A stretch of 64,000 bases of DNA. Source: Prochilodus magdalenae. Taxonomy: Eukaryota > Chordata > Actinopteri > Characiformes > Prochilodontidae. Both the position numbers and the translations under genes were made by a program. This document shows, piece by piece, positions 37,511 through 50,149 of the stretch. The DNA lies in assembly GCA_024036415.1 (NCBI GenBank), contig JAMWET010001356.1, positions 399,501 through 463,500 of the forward strand, read 5' to 3'. The notes below the pieces were generated by a model, which worked only from the letters and a program-made list of their open reading frames with translations, was not told the origin of the DNA and made no database searches. Numbering within the stretch: position 1 is the first letter of the stretch; each line of letters begins with the position of its first letter.

Positions 37511-37557
37511 GTTGCTTAAAATGAAAGGGAGTCTATAGGAGGAATGAGGATAAAAAT

Positions 37558-37908
37558 CAGAGGAGTGCGAGCCAGTATGACTGTAAATTAGACACATGGA
37601 GGAGTACAGGTCAGTATGACAGTTGATTAGACACATAGAGGAGTGAGGGTTATTATGACTGGATTAGACACACAGAAGTGCAGGTCAATATGTGCATTAG
37701 AGGAGTGTACGTCAATACAGCTGTGAATTAGGCACAAGTAGTAGTGGGGGTCAATATGACTACGGATTAGACACAGAGGTGTGTGGGTCAGTATGACTGT
37801 GGATTAGTCAAATAGAGGAATGCAGGTCAGTATGACTATGTATACTACACATAGAGGAATGCACATCGGTATCGCTTTGCATTAGTCACATAGAGGAGTG
37901 AGGGTCAA
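37558..37908. repeat. Minisatellite, ~40 bp unit, about 8-9 copies
   Basis: The unit is close to GAGGAGTGCAGGTCAGTATG followed by ACTGTGGATTAGACACATA. Copies vary by substitutions and small deletions. The array ends about 220 bp from the donor of exon Ig3-b, inside the intron that follows it. Confidence 0.9.
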
Positions 37909-38127
37909 AAATAGCATTTGCTCCAAATTAGACAAACATAACTACCACAGCAATCTGTGCTTTGAAAAGTGTGTGGTGCTGAGCAGATCTTATGGTGTGG
38001 GAGGGAGCAGAGAAGACTGAAAGAGGACTCTGTCTGTATGTGTGGGGTCATCTTTTCAGCATTGGTTATGGCTTTGTGGATCAGATAAGAGTGTATATGC
38101 ATATGTGTGTGGTAGCTGGGTTCTTAC

Positions 38128-38273
38128 CCCTCTTAGTGAGCTGGATGTTAGCTTGTCTCCTGCCGTTGCCATTTTCCACATAGCAGGAATAGTTGCCTAG
38201 GTCACTTTCCTCCACGGCGTCTATGGTCAGAGAGATGGACACTTCTTGTTCCCCCAAGTGCTCTCGCAGAGTC
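38128..38273 (-). CDS. il1rapl1: IL1RAPL1-type receptor, exon Ig3-b (second half of third Ig domain)
   Basis: This internal exon is 146 bp. The acceptor TTTGTCTGTAG is followed by G, which completes the lysine codon begun with AA in the previous exon. The peptide then runs [20 protein letters not shown] and [19 protein letters not shown] and ends QLTKR plus one G before a GTAAGA donor (phase 1). DLGNYSC is the D-x-G-x-Y-x-C signature of the last Ig strand, and its cysteine pairs with that of exon Ig3-a. The GEQEVSISL and [10 protein letters not shown] stretches are near-invariant in IL1RAPL1. The exon lies 9657 bp downstream of Ig3-a. The short membrane-proximal linker at its end leads directly into the transmembrane exon. 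The reading frame is intact. Confidence 0.95.
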
Positions 38274-40309
38274 CTACAGACAAAGAAGAGGTGAGTTTGT
38301 GCCAATTCCGTATTCCGTAAGCCATTCCAACACTCATTAGGGTGGAAGAGATGAAATCGTATTAGCTTGCTTAGTCAGTCGAGTAACAGCACGAGGCAAA
38401 GTGAGGTTATAAGTGCTTTGATGGGTCTATGTATCAGCTAATGAATTGGATATCATAAGACAGCTGTAACAGTTTACATGAAAATCAATAGACGGAGTGG
38501 AATGACCACCGCAAATGGTGCAGTGGTGAATGCACAATAACACACAAGCAGCACCAATAATCATGAAGTGAAATTATATTTTTTCCCGGTAGCCTGTGTA
38601 TTAATGAGTGTTCCGGTATGGATGTAAGTAATAAGAATATACTGTAGGCTATATAAATCACTACAGAGATAGCAAAGCTTCTTCTTGCACAGTGGGAAAG
38701 ATTACTCTATAATGAGGTTTGGAGGAGGGAAAAAAAAGCAGCTTTTCTTAGCAGCTACCATGGAAACTACGTCTGGTTAGAAGAAGGAGAAAAAAAAAAA
38801 CATTCCATAAAGTAAATGAAGCTTCCCGCAGTTGAATCTCCTGCCCTCTCTCTCCTTCTCTCCCTCCCTCCTGCTCTCTGTTCCGTTTCTTCTGTTCTGT
38901 TTACTGATATTTCCGCTGCCATTGTGGTGCCGTTGATGGCACGCGGGACTAATAACACAGGACAGATGAGTGCCAGAACACCAGTGTATTGTATCGTGTC
39001 CTCCCCAGAGGACGCTCCAGTTTGTTTAATAACGATTAATCACCGCCACTCCGGCATCGCGCATGTGGGGAGTAAATCAGACAAATTACAGCACGCTTGC
39101 TGTGGGAGAAGGGCTAATAATGGCTGAAATGTGGTCTCTCTCTTCCTGTGTACTCATCACCCGCTGATTCTATTCGAGGCTTTTTATGCTGACCTAGGAC
39201 CGGCCCCTCTAATAAGATGCTAATCTATTATAGAGAAAGTGGAGAAACTGAGCTGACCTGGCTAGGTCAAATGAAGCTTTCCATTGGGGTGGGGTAGGGG
39301 GTTTGGGGGCTGTTACTGGATGCTTATGTATTATAGAAGAAGAAAAGAAAAAGGGGCAGAGGGACCTGTCACTGAGTGATGGGCTTAATGGAATTATGGA
39401 GACCCTAGTATATTAACCTTCTTTTTAATATTTGACCAACAGGCATATCTGTGCAATCGCAGATGGTCATGGATCAAGGATTTTTATGTATTTCCCATTA
39501 AATTTATTTTTTTTATTCAACTTAAATCTGTAAAGTAGTGAGGACAGTGCAATCACCGCATGACCTAAAACTTCAGCTATAAGCACAACTCCTGGCTCAC
39601 AAATGCTGTTTAACTGCCTTGCTAGCAAAACATCAAGCACCATTAGCATGAATTACTGCATGCTTTATGTAAATGACATGTAAATGTGAAACTGGCAGGT
39701 TGGATCTTGATTTCACGCACTGAAGTGGATTATTCATTTAGGCTTAAATCTCTGCTTGTTTCCACACTGTATGAAAGCTTCATTAACCAGGCATTAGTAG
39801 TATGAACGATATTAACAGTGGTCAAATCTATGCTTGTTTTCTATGCAACTGATAGAAGGGCCTTATTTTTCTTTCAAGCTTGTGTCACAAGCATGCAGTC
39901 ATAGCTATCAACTTTACTATAGATCAAGTCATTTTAACAGGGTAAAATGGACTGAACTATGTAAGCAGAGATTTCAGTCTCTTGTTGCAGAACAAAAAAG
40001 CGCACTAATATATTGAGTGAACCTGATAAAATAGACATAGAGAGTAGATAGGTGTCCATAATTGAGTCGCTGTATATTTCCAGGTCCAGCTGTAAAGGGA
40101 GGGGTCACAGCTGGAAGAAAGTGATTTAAACCCCCAGATACAATATAAGGTAAATGCTCAAATATTAACAATGAGATAGACAACGCATTCATTAGAGGGC
40201 AGCAAGTCTAAGACTACTTACATGACTAGTTATTGCACCACAATGTAAACCTAAAGAATGATTAATTACAATGGCGTGTCAATAAATTAGAATGATGTGT
40301 TGGTACATG

Positions 40310-40570
40310 CTACACTGTAAAGTGTTTTGTAAGTCCAACCTAAAAAAATACTCTATTGCTTGTTACAAGCAAAAACCAATTTGGCTTATTCAGCCTAAAA
40401 AATGTCTTTTAATGAATGATTCTTTCAATCAAAGTAATTTTTTGGTGTGAGTAATTTTGGTTTTTAGATTACACTTCTTATAGTTTACGGTAATGTTAAC
40501 TAAGCTGTAAAAAGTGCAACCCAAAAATTTCCTTCAGTTTGTTATGAAAAATGTAATAAGTTTTACTCAA
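40310..40570. repeat. Possible MITE or repeated ACTGTAAA module
   Basis: CACTGTAAAGTG...CCAACCTAAAAA near 40312 recurs as GCTGTAAAAAGTGCAACCCA near 40505. The style resembles fish elements that start ACACTGTAAAAA, but ends and target duplications are not clear. Confidence 0.3.
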
Positions 40571-40788
40571 TTAATCCATAAGAGCCCAGACCCGTTTCCC
40601 CTTAAGGGAAAATAATGAAGGGTCAGTTATAAGATCATAAAAAGAGTCTTATTGTAACAAAGAGGTCACATGGCGTCTTCTGTAAGTATTATAGAATCAT
40701 AATACTGGTAGCATATGTCACAATGAAAGCAATTTCATCAAATTTCATTTGGCATTCCATCATGGTGTTTTAGAAATGGAGTCAGTAG

Positions 40789-40975
40789 GGGTATATGTAA
40801 TATAGAATCTGGGTATATGTAGTATAGAATATGGGTATATGTAATATATAGTATGGGTATATGTGATATAGAATATGGGTATGTGTAATATAGAATATGG
40901 GTATATCTAATATAGAAAATGGGTATATGTAATATAGAATATGGGAATATGGGTATATGTAATATAAAATAAGTT
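40789..40975. repeat. Minisatellite, 22-23 bp unit
   Basis: GGGTATATGTAATATAGAAT repeats about eight times with small changes (TGTGATATAG, TATCTAATATAG). It is AT-rich with no dyad structure. Confidence 0.92.
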
Positions 40976-42979
40976 ATCAGAACATTAGAGCTCTTAAATG
41001 GGTTGAAACCTTATAGGTACAAAAACAAGCCTTTAAAATGAGCTGGTTTTGGCTCTAACTGTATTAACCAAGCACATCTGCATTTTCTAAATGAGGTCAT
41101 ATGTTCACCAACTGTCATGTGACTGCATCCAGGATGTTCGGTCTGGTCACTCAGGGACTCCATGTGTTTAGGTGAAGGATAAAGCTGTATAAGTCTACAG
41201 ACTTTTTAAAGGCTTGTGACACACGTCACTGTGGGCTCTTAGGGGTTAAAAAAATACTGCTTTCTTTTACTGATTCACTAAGTAATAGTGGTAATCCCAA
41301 TCCAAGTGAAATCTCATCCAAAGATAAATCCAACAAAGTAATAAACTTCATTCACCTTCATTTAACCCAGTATGGTCCTCTGTGTTTCATTGTATTATGT
41401 TGTGTTGCACTGTATTACCTTGTGTTATGCTGTATGCCACTGCTGCAGCTACTCTGCATGCCATACACACTCACACACACACATTTGATGCCAGTGGCTG
41501 GGATGACAAACTTGCCTTAGGACTCATTTTAACAAACTGACAAGAAAATAGTGCAGAGATATGCTGACACACCAATTTAAGCGTACAAGCTAAGTGCCAG
41601 AGGTTTTGTTTGTGACAAGTGGAGGCTATAGCACCCATATACAGTTCGTTTACTGGATGGGGAAAAAGGATCAAGTATAGCATTTCTCTCATCACTACTA
41701 CACTATAGAAAGGTTTGTGAGGGTCAGTCAGTCTCTGATCAACAAAGGCTTTCTCCAATGTTTCACTGATTTCACAGAACGTGCCTTTTGGCATTATTAG
41801 GCCACTGAAGCTAAATGTAGCCAGAGAGAAGCAGAGACGTAGATGCAGTGTTGCACTGTGACAAAGAGGCAGATTAGGGGGTATTACTATAAACATGTGG
41901 AGAGCTCTCGAGCTCTCTCTCTTTTTCTATCTCCTTTCATTCTCTGCTTGTTCAGGCATCAGGGTCAGTGAGCGTGGTGGATAAAGCTGGGTTGATGGCT
42001 TTTTAAAGAGAGCACTTGTTCAAGCGTAGAACTGCAGACATAAAGTGGCATTTAAAAAAAAAGCTGTTGGGAACGTTACAGAGGTCAAACTACCTGAGAG
42101 AGCCGAGTATAATCTCTGTCAGGGTTTATTTTATTTTGTATTAGGACTTTTAAAGATGTAAGTCTCATTTCAGGAAAGAGTGCATGTCCATGTAAACCAA
42201 AGAATTAATGAACATCCTATACATTCAGGATAAAAATCTATGTTTACATTATATATACATGCATGTATAAATAATATAACTTTATTTGCTTTTTAATATC
42301 TGAATTATAATACAAATATAGATGATAATATAATATAAAGATGCCAATACCAATACCATCACTATATAAACTAACGTGTAAACCCTAATACTTTATAAAA
42401 CAATAAAAAAGTATTTTATTTGGGTAAAATCTGTGTCCTATGTCACAAATAAAACATATTCAGATTGACAGAATGGCATTTACTTGTTGGACTATATATA
42501 TCGAATTTGGCACTAAAAAAAATTGCCGGTTTTTCATGTCACACTTGACATGTGGTTAAATTCTTTCTAGTGGAGTACATGCATGCATCATTACGTGCAC
42601 GTGCCAGGAACTGCTTTGTGATGTTAGTCATAGGTATCAGTATCGCCACTGGAAATACTTATTCTGTGTATAAGTGCCAGGATCGGTCCCAATACTGATC
42701 CAGCACCAGAGCAATAGGCATTTCGGTTTTATATTGATCTTTTCAGTTATATATATTTTTTTCAAATGACACTGAGAAGTCATTGTGAGCGGGGATAATA
42801 TGATGTAATGGAATGAATTAGCTCACTGATGGACATGGGAACTTTCTATATTCCCAAGAAAATCATAAACAAAAAACATACCTTGGAATGTATATTTTTT
42901 ATCACACCACATTAATAATACACTCTAAATTAAACATTTGGATCCCCTAGACACTGCATCAGAACAGTGTAATCACTAA

Positions 42980-43460
42980 CAGCCCTTTTCCACCAAAACC
43001 ATTGAACTGGTTTGCTCTGGCCTTATAGAAAGCCTATGGTGCTCTTCAGGGAACCAGTCTGTGTTTGCACAAGCAGCAGGAGCGGCAAATGATACAGCAT
43101 CAACAAAAAGTGCTGCACACCGATAGTAAACAGTACAAACAAGATGGCGACAGTGCATAGATCACCTGCGAGCCTTTGTGCTGTTATTACAGATGTCTTT
43201 TGTTTTTTCAGCTATTCGTAATGAGAAGGCATAGAAGACTTCTTCAGCAGACCACTGGGTGTCCCCATTGTTACCTTCTTTTTCCTCAACGACGAATACA
43301 TCCACAGATGTCATCTTGGTTTGTGCTGAGGAACCTGCTATTTTTTGGTTCCAGCTGGGAACAAACTTATCAAATGGAAATGCGCCAGATGGTTCAAAAT
43401 TCCACAAATTGGAGCGGAACCTGTTGGAAAACCTGAGGAAAAGCACTAATAGACAACTGC
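42980..43460. mobile_element. Possible non-autonomous DNA element (Harbinger-like)
   Basis: CCTTTTCCACCAAAACCATT near 42983 and the inverse of ACCTGTTGGAAAACCTGAGG near 43430 have the look of 'fancy-terminus' fish MITEs whose arms contain TTCCACC and GGTTC. Arm pairing is weak, and open stretches inside match nothing I know. Confidence 0.25.
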
Positions 43461-46400
43461 ATTTTTGTTTTCTCTTTCATGCAAGTCTGGCTATGCCTAT
43501 TGTTTATGAGCCCTTTAAGTCAGAGTATTGCTATTGGCTAATTTCTTGTCTTTACTATGGGCATCGTTTTTTTACATTTATGGTTAATCTTGAATACAAA
43601 TAACTGTCACTGTCCATTTTAAATTAAATGATTTCATATAGTCTTTGACATCATGTATATTGTCCTTTCATTTCAGACTGCCATATGAAAACACACACAC
43701 ACACAGGCGCACACACACAGATAATCATGTGTCAAAGCATAATAACGAAGGCTTCAGGTGCATTCTGGAAAGCAGCTTCATGAGATCAGTGGAATGGAGA
43801 CTGGGGCTTTGATGGTTCTGCAGAGTGCAAGCTACAGCGAGAGCGTCTCTGGAGGGGTGCTGTGATTGACATGTCTCCAGAGGGCAGTCACACTGCAAAC
43901 ACATTGTTTGATCTCCAGTATGGTATAATGCCATAACCTGCCACTGAAGAAGCTAGCTCCAAATGCACTGCTGTTTTTGTGGAGCTTCAGGGCAAGGTTT
44001 ATTTCATTCATTAGTCTAAGGCCAGAGTGATGCTAGTGTTTAGCATGCTGATAAAGCTAAAGGAGCATGAAGCAAAAAAAAAAAGCAATATTGTCTGAAA
44101 TATTTTTGTGTAGCCTAGTGCAAAACAGAGGGCAAATGATAAATGCTGCTCAGTGTGCAACGTAAGGCATGTACACACCCTCACATCTCCCTGCCTTTTC
44201 CTGAAAATAGCCTGTCAACCTGTCAGTCAATATATAAATGCACTCCACTCTCTCTCAATCAACTCCCCTACTGACATGCCTGTACCACCTCCTCCTTCTA
44301 CTACTTTTTTCCCATCCTTCTTCCTCTAGTGCAGGATCAATTCCAGAATTTTGACTCCAGTGCCAAAGACTGTTTGGTTGCTTTTGGTCCAAACAAATGA
44401 CATAGGCAACAAATAAGTAGCAGTATAAGTAAAAAGCTTGACAGAAGTCTTAGAAAAGACATATTTATAACAGAACACTATCTTGCTAGCACTAAACATG
44501 ACAGATGATTCCAGTTCTCTGTAGGGTTGGTCAGGTGTATAAATATTATAATTAAGTTACCTTGAATTATAAAGCTAAAATATAAGTAATGAATGAGAAT
44601 TGTCAACATGCATTAAAATGCAAATTAATGATATCACACATCTTGACACTGTTGGTAATGTCCTACTATCAGAATACAGCACAGCCCTAATGTCTCTTCT
44701 CCTCACCAGTGCTTAATTGGTTGGATTTTCCCCAAGGCTTGTGGAAGGTGTTGCTGCTTCGCTGCTCTAAGCCTTGCTGGCCTAAGAGAGATATGTTTCT
44801 TAAATGTCACTCCATTGACTGAATCATTTTCTCTCTCTTCTCGCTGCCTGTCTGACCCTGTTTTGGTGTTAACCTTTGCATTAGCTTTCAATTGCTGTGC
44901 GTGGAAAACAGTGGGCATTCTGGGTGGGGCTGTATGGGAATGTCTAGTGTGTGTGTGTGTGTGTCATCTGAAAACATCACAGCATAAAGACAATGACAAA
45001 GACAATATCTGAGGGACTGAATTTTTAATTGTTATTTAATTGAAGAAGAGATAATAATACAATTAATCAGTCACATTTGTCTGTGAGAATGTGTGAGAGA
45101 GTGAGTTAGCACAGGAGTTCCTTTAAGCGTGAAGCGCTTCAAAAGCACCAAAGGACAATTTCACGCTCATAATGTAACGTCATACAGAACAAAGACTTTT
45201 CCTTGGAAATTTTCCTCTACCTCATTGCTCAGTGTACCCAAGCATAATGAAACAATAACCATTCCCTCTACTGTAGGGATGGGAGATTTAATCATGAATG
45301 AGCGTTTTAGCTAATAAAGCGCCAACACAGCATGTGATAGAAAACTGACCAGAAGAGAAATTTTTTTTTAAACTGACTAGAAATGCTTACTTCCATCAGA
45401 TTGGTTTAAAGACGATGCATTGCTGTGATCTTCATAGTGCATTCCTTTAGTTGCAGCTACACTGTGTCATAATATCAATACTTTCCGCTAGAGTTTGAGG
45501 GCTACTTGTTTTTCGATGATGCGATGAGGGCCAGATCAAAATGTAGGCTAACTGATAACACTGGTTGATACTGAGGTCCAGCAGACTTCTAAGTATCTGT
45601 GAAAATAATCCAGAAAAACAACACCAATATTTGCGGCTCATTTTTCCACTATAAAGAGAGTGCGAAGCCTTTACTTGCTCAATTCTAATACAGGCTGCAC
45701 TGGAAAATCTAAACATAAAACAATATCTTGGTCAAAACAACTAAGAAGCAGGAGGATAACATGGCATTCCCTCTGTTCTTTAGCTGGGGGAATACATTTA
45801 TTGCTTTGCTTAGTCACACTACAGGCCTTTTCCTTTTCAAGTAAGTTTTAACCTAATAGATCATTTTGTATTTTTATTTGTTTAGGGCACTAATAACAAA
45901 GCAAGTAGTACATGTCATTTTCTTAGCATAGACCTATTTAGCGTCAAGAAACTATTAGACCGGTTGGCAGTGTACGTCTTTCAAAAATTATTATGTCTTT
46001 ATTAGACTCATTTTTGTTAAATAAAGTTACATAATTAAGTTAATATTTTACCAAAAAGCACATGTGTCCAGTGATTCACTTGTTGCTTGATTCTTCTAGG
46101 GATGAGAACAGTAAAGACATATCTATTGAAAGAGATGGCACAATCAGAATTAGTTATGTTTAACAGTTTCTTCATTAAGGTATAGTGACTTAAAGTGTGC
46201 TCCATCGAACGGCTGAGCAGAATTATAAAGGGTTAAATAAGCTCAAACACAGAGAAGGTATTGGTGCTTCTGCACCCTGTTAATAAATGGTTTCTGAGTT
46301 GCATGGTAGAACTGTAACTTGCATTTGTGGATGTAAAGCCTATAGAACAGTTGAGAGGCCAATGAAAATCGAGTTGCTCCAGCAAGGTTATCCATATGTT

Positions 46401-47930
46401 CTGTATTAGTGCGATAAGATGCTTCCAAAGACAGTTTGGGAGTTTATGCCGTTCCCTGTGCTGCTCACACTGGAATTTTAAAAATAGATATAGGTGGTAA
46501 ATTCTTCATATCGGCTATGCCCTAGATGTTACTAACCATGTGATCTGCTACACAACTTAGCAAAATATGACCAAAAAAAAACATTGCAAGCTAGCAAAAT
46601 GCTAAATCTGTTCTCTACCAGAGTATTCCAGGGTTTCATCCACGTTCGCTCAGTCTTCAGGGTCTTCAGCGGGTTGGTCGACCCTGATCTCGTGTTTGAG
46701 CCTGTCAGGACTGCGTATCTTCAGTCTTATAATGCTATAATAAAGATTGCATGCCTGTCCTACATTATTAATAAAACAGAATAAAACATTGATAACGATC
46801 AGAAAAGGAGCAGCCATCTCTAGCCAACCTTGTTCTTAGTTGGAGCCATCTCACTGTAACCCTGTCCTCAGCCCAGGGCAGCTATAAAGATATTTGCACT
46901 GACTGCAACAAAACGTTTGTCTTACTTCATCCTGTAGATGCCATATTAAGCTACATAATTGAGATGGCAGCCTCAAGGGTAGGCTCAGGCCACAGTGCAA
47001 AAAGCAGTAACATGAGAACATGAAACCTTTGGTTATGCATGCTTCCCCAAACCTCAACAAAACACACCACATACAGCAGATTTTATGAATCTATAGCAAA
47101 ATGTTTAGGCATATTGTCATTTAGTGGGCCTCATATTTTCAGCAAAATGTATCCACAATGTGACTGGTTCACACAGCAGAAACTGCTAGGCTACTTAACA
47201 GCCCACTGTAACAGCCACACAGCTGTTGGTAAACCCAGGAAAAGCTCACATGGACTATAAAATGCAAACTACATTTAGGAAAATGTGCTCCAACACATTG
47301 TATTTTCCAAGAACTTCAAACACATTATACAGTAACAAAGCAAGCACAAACTTAATTTTTGCTACCTGTACCATGTATTTTGATAATAAGCATTTTATTA
47401 GCATTTAAGAACAGTTTAGATAGAGATGCAACAAAAAAACATATATACATAACTTTCCCTATGCTCCAAATGTATGTAATCATCTAACATACGCTTGGTG
47501 TGCTACGTTTGCTTCTTTTACTGTTGCTACAAGCCTAAAAATAAGAATAGTTCTACATTTTGTACATAAAGGAATCCATAACAATCCATGTTTATTTTAA
47601 TGAGTAACAGTAGGTCATGCAGTGTCAGAAACCACGCAAGCAAGTTTATTTAAGACTGCTTAACAACTCGACACAGTCAGAGGCAAGCGTGCAATCAATA
47701 ATGTATGCATTTTGCTCAGTTGCTAATTTGGGATATGCTTGTTAGCTACATTAGCCTCATAGCTCAATCGCAAAACTAAAGGAGCAAATTTCTGATCTCA
47801 CTGCTGATCTGCTGAGGGGAAAACTATTCCAAGTTAAATTTTTTGTATATTTTTGCTTTAAAGTGCATTAACAGCCACATCATGCCAGAGAAGACAATAC
47901 AGAACCCATGGAACAGAAAAGCTGACTCAC

Positions 47931-48063
47931 TTGATTTCGCTCTCTCGGACCCGACTCTCATCTAGATCCTCAATGAACTTCTCGCCCTTCATCCAGTATA
48001 TAAGTGGACTCACATCGCCACTGTAGCCAAAGAACGCTCGGCACGTCAGGTTCACTGGGCTGC
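47931..48063 (-). CDS. il1rapl1: IL1RAPL1-type receptor, exon Ig3-a (first half of third Ig domain)
   Basis: This internal coding exon is 133 bp. Read on the minus strand, the acceptor ends in TCTGCAG and the exon opens with GC completing a glycine codon. It then encodes 43 whole codons beginning [15 protein letters not shown] and ending RESEI, and leaves AA before a GTGAGT donor (phase 2). The cysteine in LTC is the first disulfide cysteine of an Ig fold and the tryptophan in IYWMKG is the core Ig tryptophan. The segment [20 protein letters not shown] is characteristic of the third Ig domain of IL1RAPL1/IL1RAPL2, postsynaptic organisers that bind presynaptic PTP-delta through their ectodomain. 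No stop or frame break is seen. The preceding exon was not found up to the window end. The family is near certain; the paralogue (1a or 1b) is not resolved. Confidence 0.93.
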
Positions 48064-48808
48064 CTGCAGATACAAAACAAAACAGTGTCACATTCTTTAT
48101 CAGCTAGATAAATATCAATAAGACAGTCCAAAACTATAAATGCCTTAACTATCAGTCAATCAACAAATGGAACACAGTGCAAATATATATCACAGTGTTT
48201 AGGTCTTGTGGTTTTATTCAGAGGCTAGTGGGCTATGCTTTTCATTGAACAGCATTTTTGTAAATATGTTGTTTTTCACGCCTCATGGTGGAGCACAATG
48301 TACTGTGCAGAACATGCAAAATAAGAATGTGTAATGATGTGCAATGCTTCATTTCTGTTGAATCAAACAGTTTATATGCTTATATAATATGCTTATATCA
48401 AGGCTATGGCATCATTACGCATGACCCATGATTGGGTAAATAATTAAATACCCAAATGCCTCCAAATTATTGGATGCAACCCATTTTTAAAAAAGATGTC
48501 TATATACACAAATTTCATGTACATGGAGGCATTGCCATGCAATTGTAATAAGGAAGACTTAGATCTTGTAAATAGTTGTTAGTCTTTGAGTCTTTGTCAA
48601 AGTGATGCATGTGCCTTATAGTGCTTCAATGTGCTCAAATGTGGGGTAATTTGTGTGCTTTTGCTATGTACCACATATGAGAAATGTTTGGCTAGAAGTA
48701 ACGCCTATCTCAGCCGTCTCAGTCTGCTTCATTCCATTAAAGAGTATTGTTTCCTGAGTAGTCTTCTGTCTTAATTCTAGATGCAACATAATAGTAGTAA
48801 GTAATAGT

Positions 48809-48935
48809 AATAGTAGCTCAATAAATATTGCCCATATCAGTCTAAATCTATCATCATTTACTGTTCCTGGTAACCTCTATCTTCCTTCCCAATAGCAATG
48901 CAATCCCAAACTTCTGTTTGGGTGCAAATCTTCAT
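48809..48935 (+). mobile_element. Tc1-like relic, 3' end only
   Basis: GTAGCTCAATAAATATTGCC, CATATCAG, GTTCCTGGTAACCTCTATCT, TCCTTCCCAATAGCA and TTCTGTTTGGGTGCAAAT match the 3' end of the 2026-2791 family in order. Everything upstream in the element is absent. Confidence 0.7.
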
Positions 48936-49995
48936 AGTCAATCATGCCAAGACCAGGCTTTCTTAGGATATTATATTTAATGTGCTATTATGTGCTATCA
49001 CAAGGCAAGAGGCCATTATCTGTACAAAAAAATAAGAAACATTCAATTATTTATACTGCAACTATACCTTGCCAACACCAGGTACTAGAAACGTGGTACT
49101 CTTTTGCACATGCTCATATAAGCTACATAGAGTGAGCTTTGAGGATTTCACTAAAGGCTGCCAGCCAATTCTTTTTTCAGGAATTCAGAATTGGCCTTAT
49201 AAAATTGTGACCGGTACATTTCCACTTTGCAAGCAAGAACAGATAATGACAATGAGAAAATCCAAAAAAAGACTAATGGTGTATTTATGTAGCGTCTACT
49301 TTGCAACACAAACAATTGACAGTACCAATCGATGGGTAATAGCACTAGACGGTTCAGATGTAGGGGTAATAATGCTGCAAAGCTGCCGTTTGTGACCGGC
49401 CCATTTTCCTCCCAAATCATTCTCTGCAATACTGTTCTCAATCACTCAATATCCTGCATGGGGACATTACTTGTACAGCTGACAAGTAAACAGTTTTAGG
49501 AGGCTCTTTATCAACATCTAATGTCTTTCAGAATTGTAGCGTTTGGCAAGGCTATCTCTGTGCTTAACATTTAATATGTAAAGGAATCCAGTCATATAAT
49601 AGCACAGCGTTCAGAAAGCAAACTGAACTTTAGGGGAATTTAAAGTACATTTACGCCCCTTCCGACTTTTCCATCAAAAAAAGCCTTCCAGATACAGTTG
49701 ACAGTGATTCATATTAAATCTTTAGTTTCTGGGGCAGAGTGTGCACTCTAAAGCTGAATCATGTCTGCTTATGTTAAGGTTAATGCGCTGATGTTCACCA
49801 CTGTCGGTCACCTTTGACCCAACATACCACACAAGAGGCTTGAATGCCATACACAGCCTGTATATGTACGTGTAAGTGTCTGTCTCAAGTTGGTTTGTGC
49901 TGCTCACAGAGCATATGTGATTTAAATAAACCAATACTGCAGTAGCACTGTGGGACTTGGCACAGAAGCAGATGGGAGCTACACTGCAGAACATA

Positions 49996-50037
<42 letters not shown>
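49996..50037. repeat. (AC)n microsatellite
   Basis: Uninterrupted AC/CA run of about 21 units. Confidence 0.96.
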
Positions 50038-50039
<2 letters not shown>

Positions 50040-50149
50040 TCAAGTCGACACACACAAAACAATATACTCTCTTCCATTCCGAGTGTTAAAGGAAGCACAG
50101 CTTGAGATTTCTCCCTATTACAGGCTTCACGGACATGCTGCTTCCAGAT

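Larger units (their letters stand above)
19969..38127 (-). other. Intron between Ig3-b and TM exons (18,159 bp)
   Basis: The intron is bounded by GTAAGA at 38127 and CAGCAG at 19969 on the minus strand, phase 1. The last ~90 bases before the TM exon are a CT microsatellite. Other contents are a Tc1 relic (21360-21790), CT/GA arrays (22.3 kb, 26.7-27.2 kb), a CCAAT-bearing short repeat (24365-24485), a MITE (29830-30083), a GT array (32.6 kb), a fish interspersed repeat (33765-33965), two LINE fragments (34955-36592) and two minisatellites (37330-37510, 37558-37908). The intervals 23000-24350, 24500-25370, 27540-28900, 29000-29820, 31500-32600, 32980-33750 and 34020-34950 are AT-rich sequence in which I see nothing definite. 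Confidence 0.85.
38274..47930 (-). other. Intron between Ig3-a and Ig3-b exons (9,657 bp)
   Basis: The intron is bounded by GTGAGT at 47930 and CTGTAG at 38274 on the minus strand, phase 2. It is the most repeat-poor intron here. It contains a 22-23 bp tandem repeat (40789-40975), a possible MITE (40310-40570), a possible Harbinger-type non-autonomous element (42980-43460) and short CA/GT runs near 43690 and 44950. The segments 38640-39420 and 44700-44940 are less AT-rich and look like candidate conserved non-coding sequence. The intervals 41000-42970 and 45000-47900 show nothing I can name. Confidence 0.85.

Noticed and set aside
37558..37908. Regularly spaced repeats resembling a CRISPR array
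   Set aside because: The repeats are contiguous and variable with no unique spacers; this is a eukaryotic minisatellite.
43162..43446. 94-residue open frame on the minus strand, with overlapping plus-strand frames
   Set aside because: No family match; it lies in a possible non-autonomous element and overlaps frames of similar length on the other strand.
49151..49441. Minus-strand open frame as a candidate for the preceding Ig2-Ig3 exon
   Set aside because: Its residues show no Ig signature or linker resemblance, and no phase-1 donor fits the incoming G.
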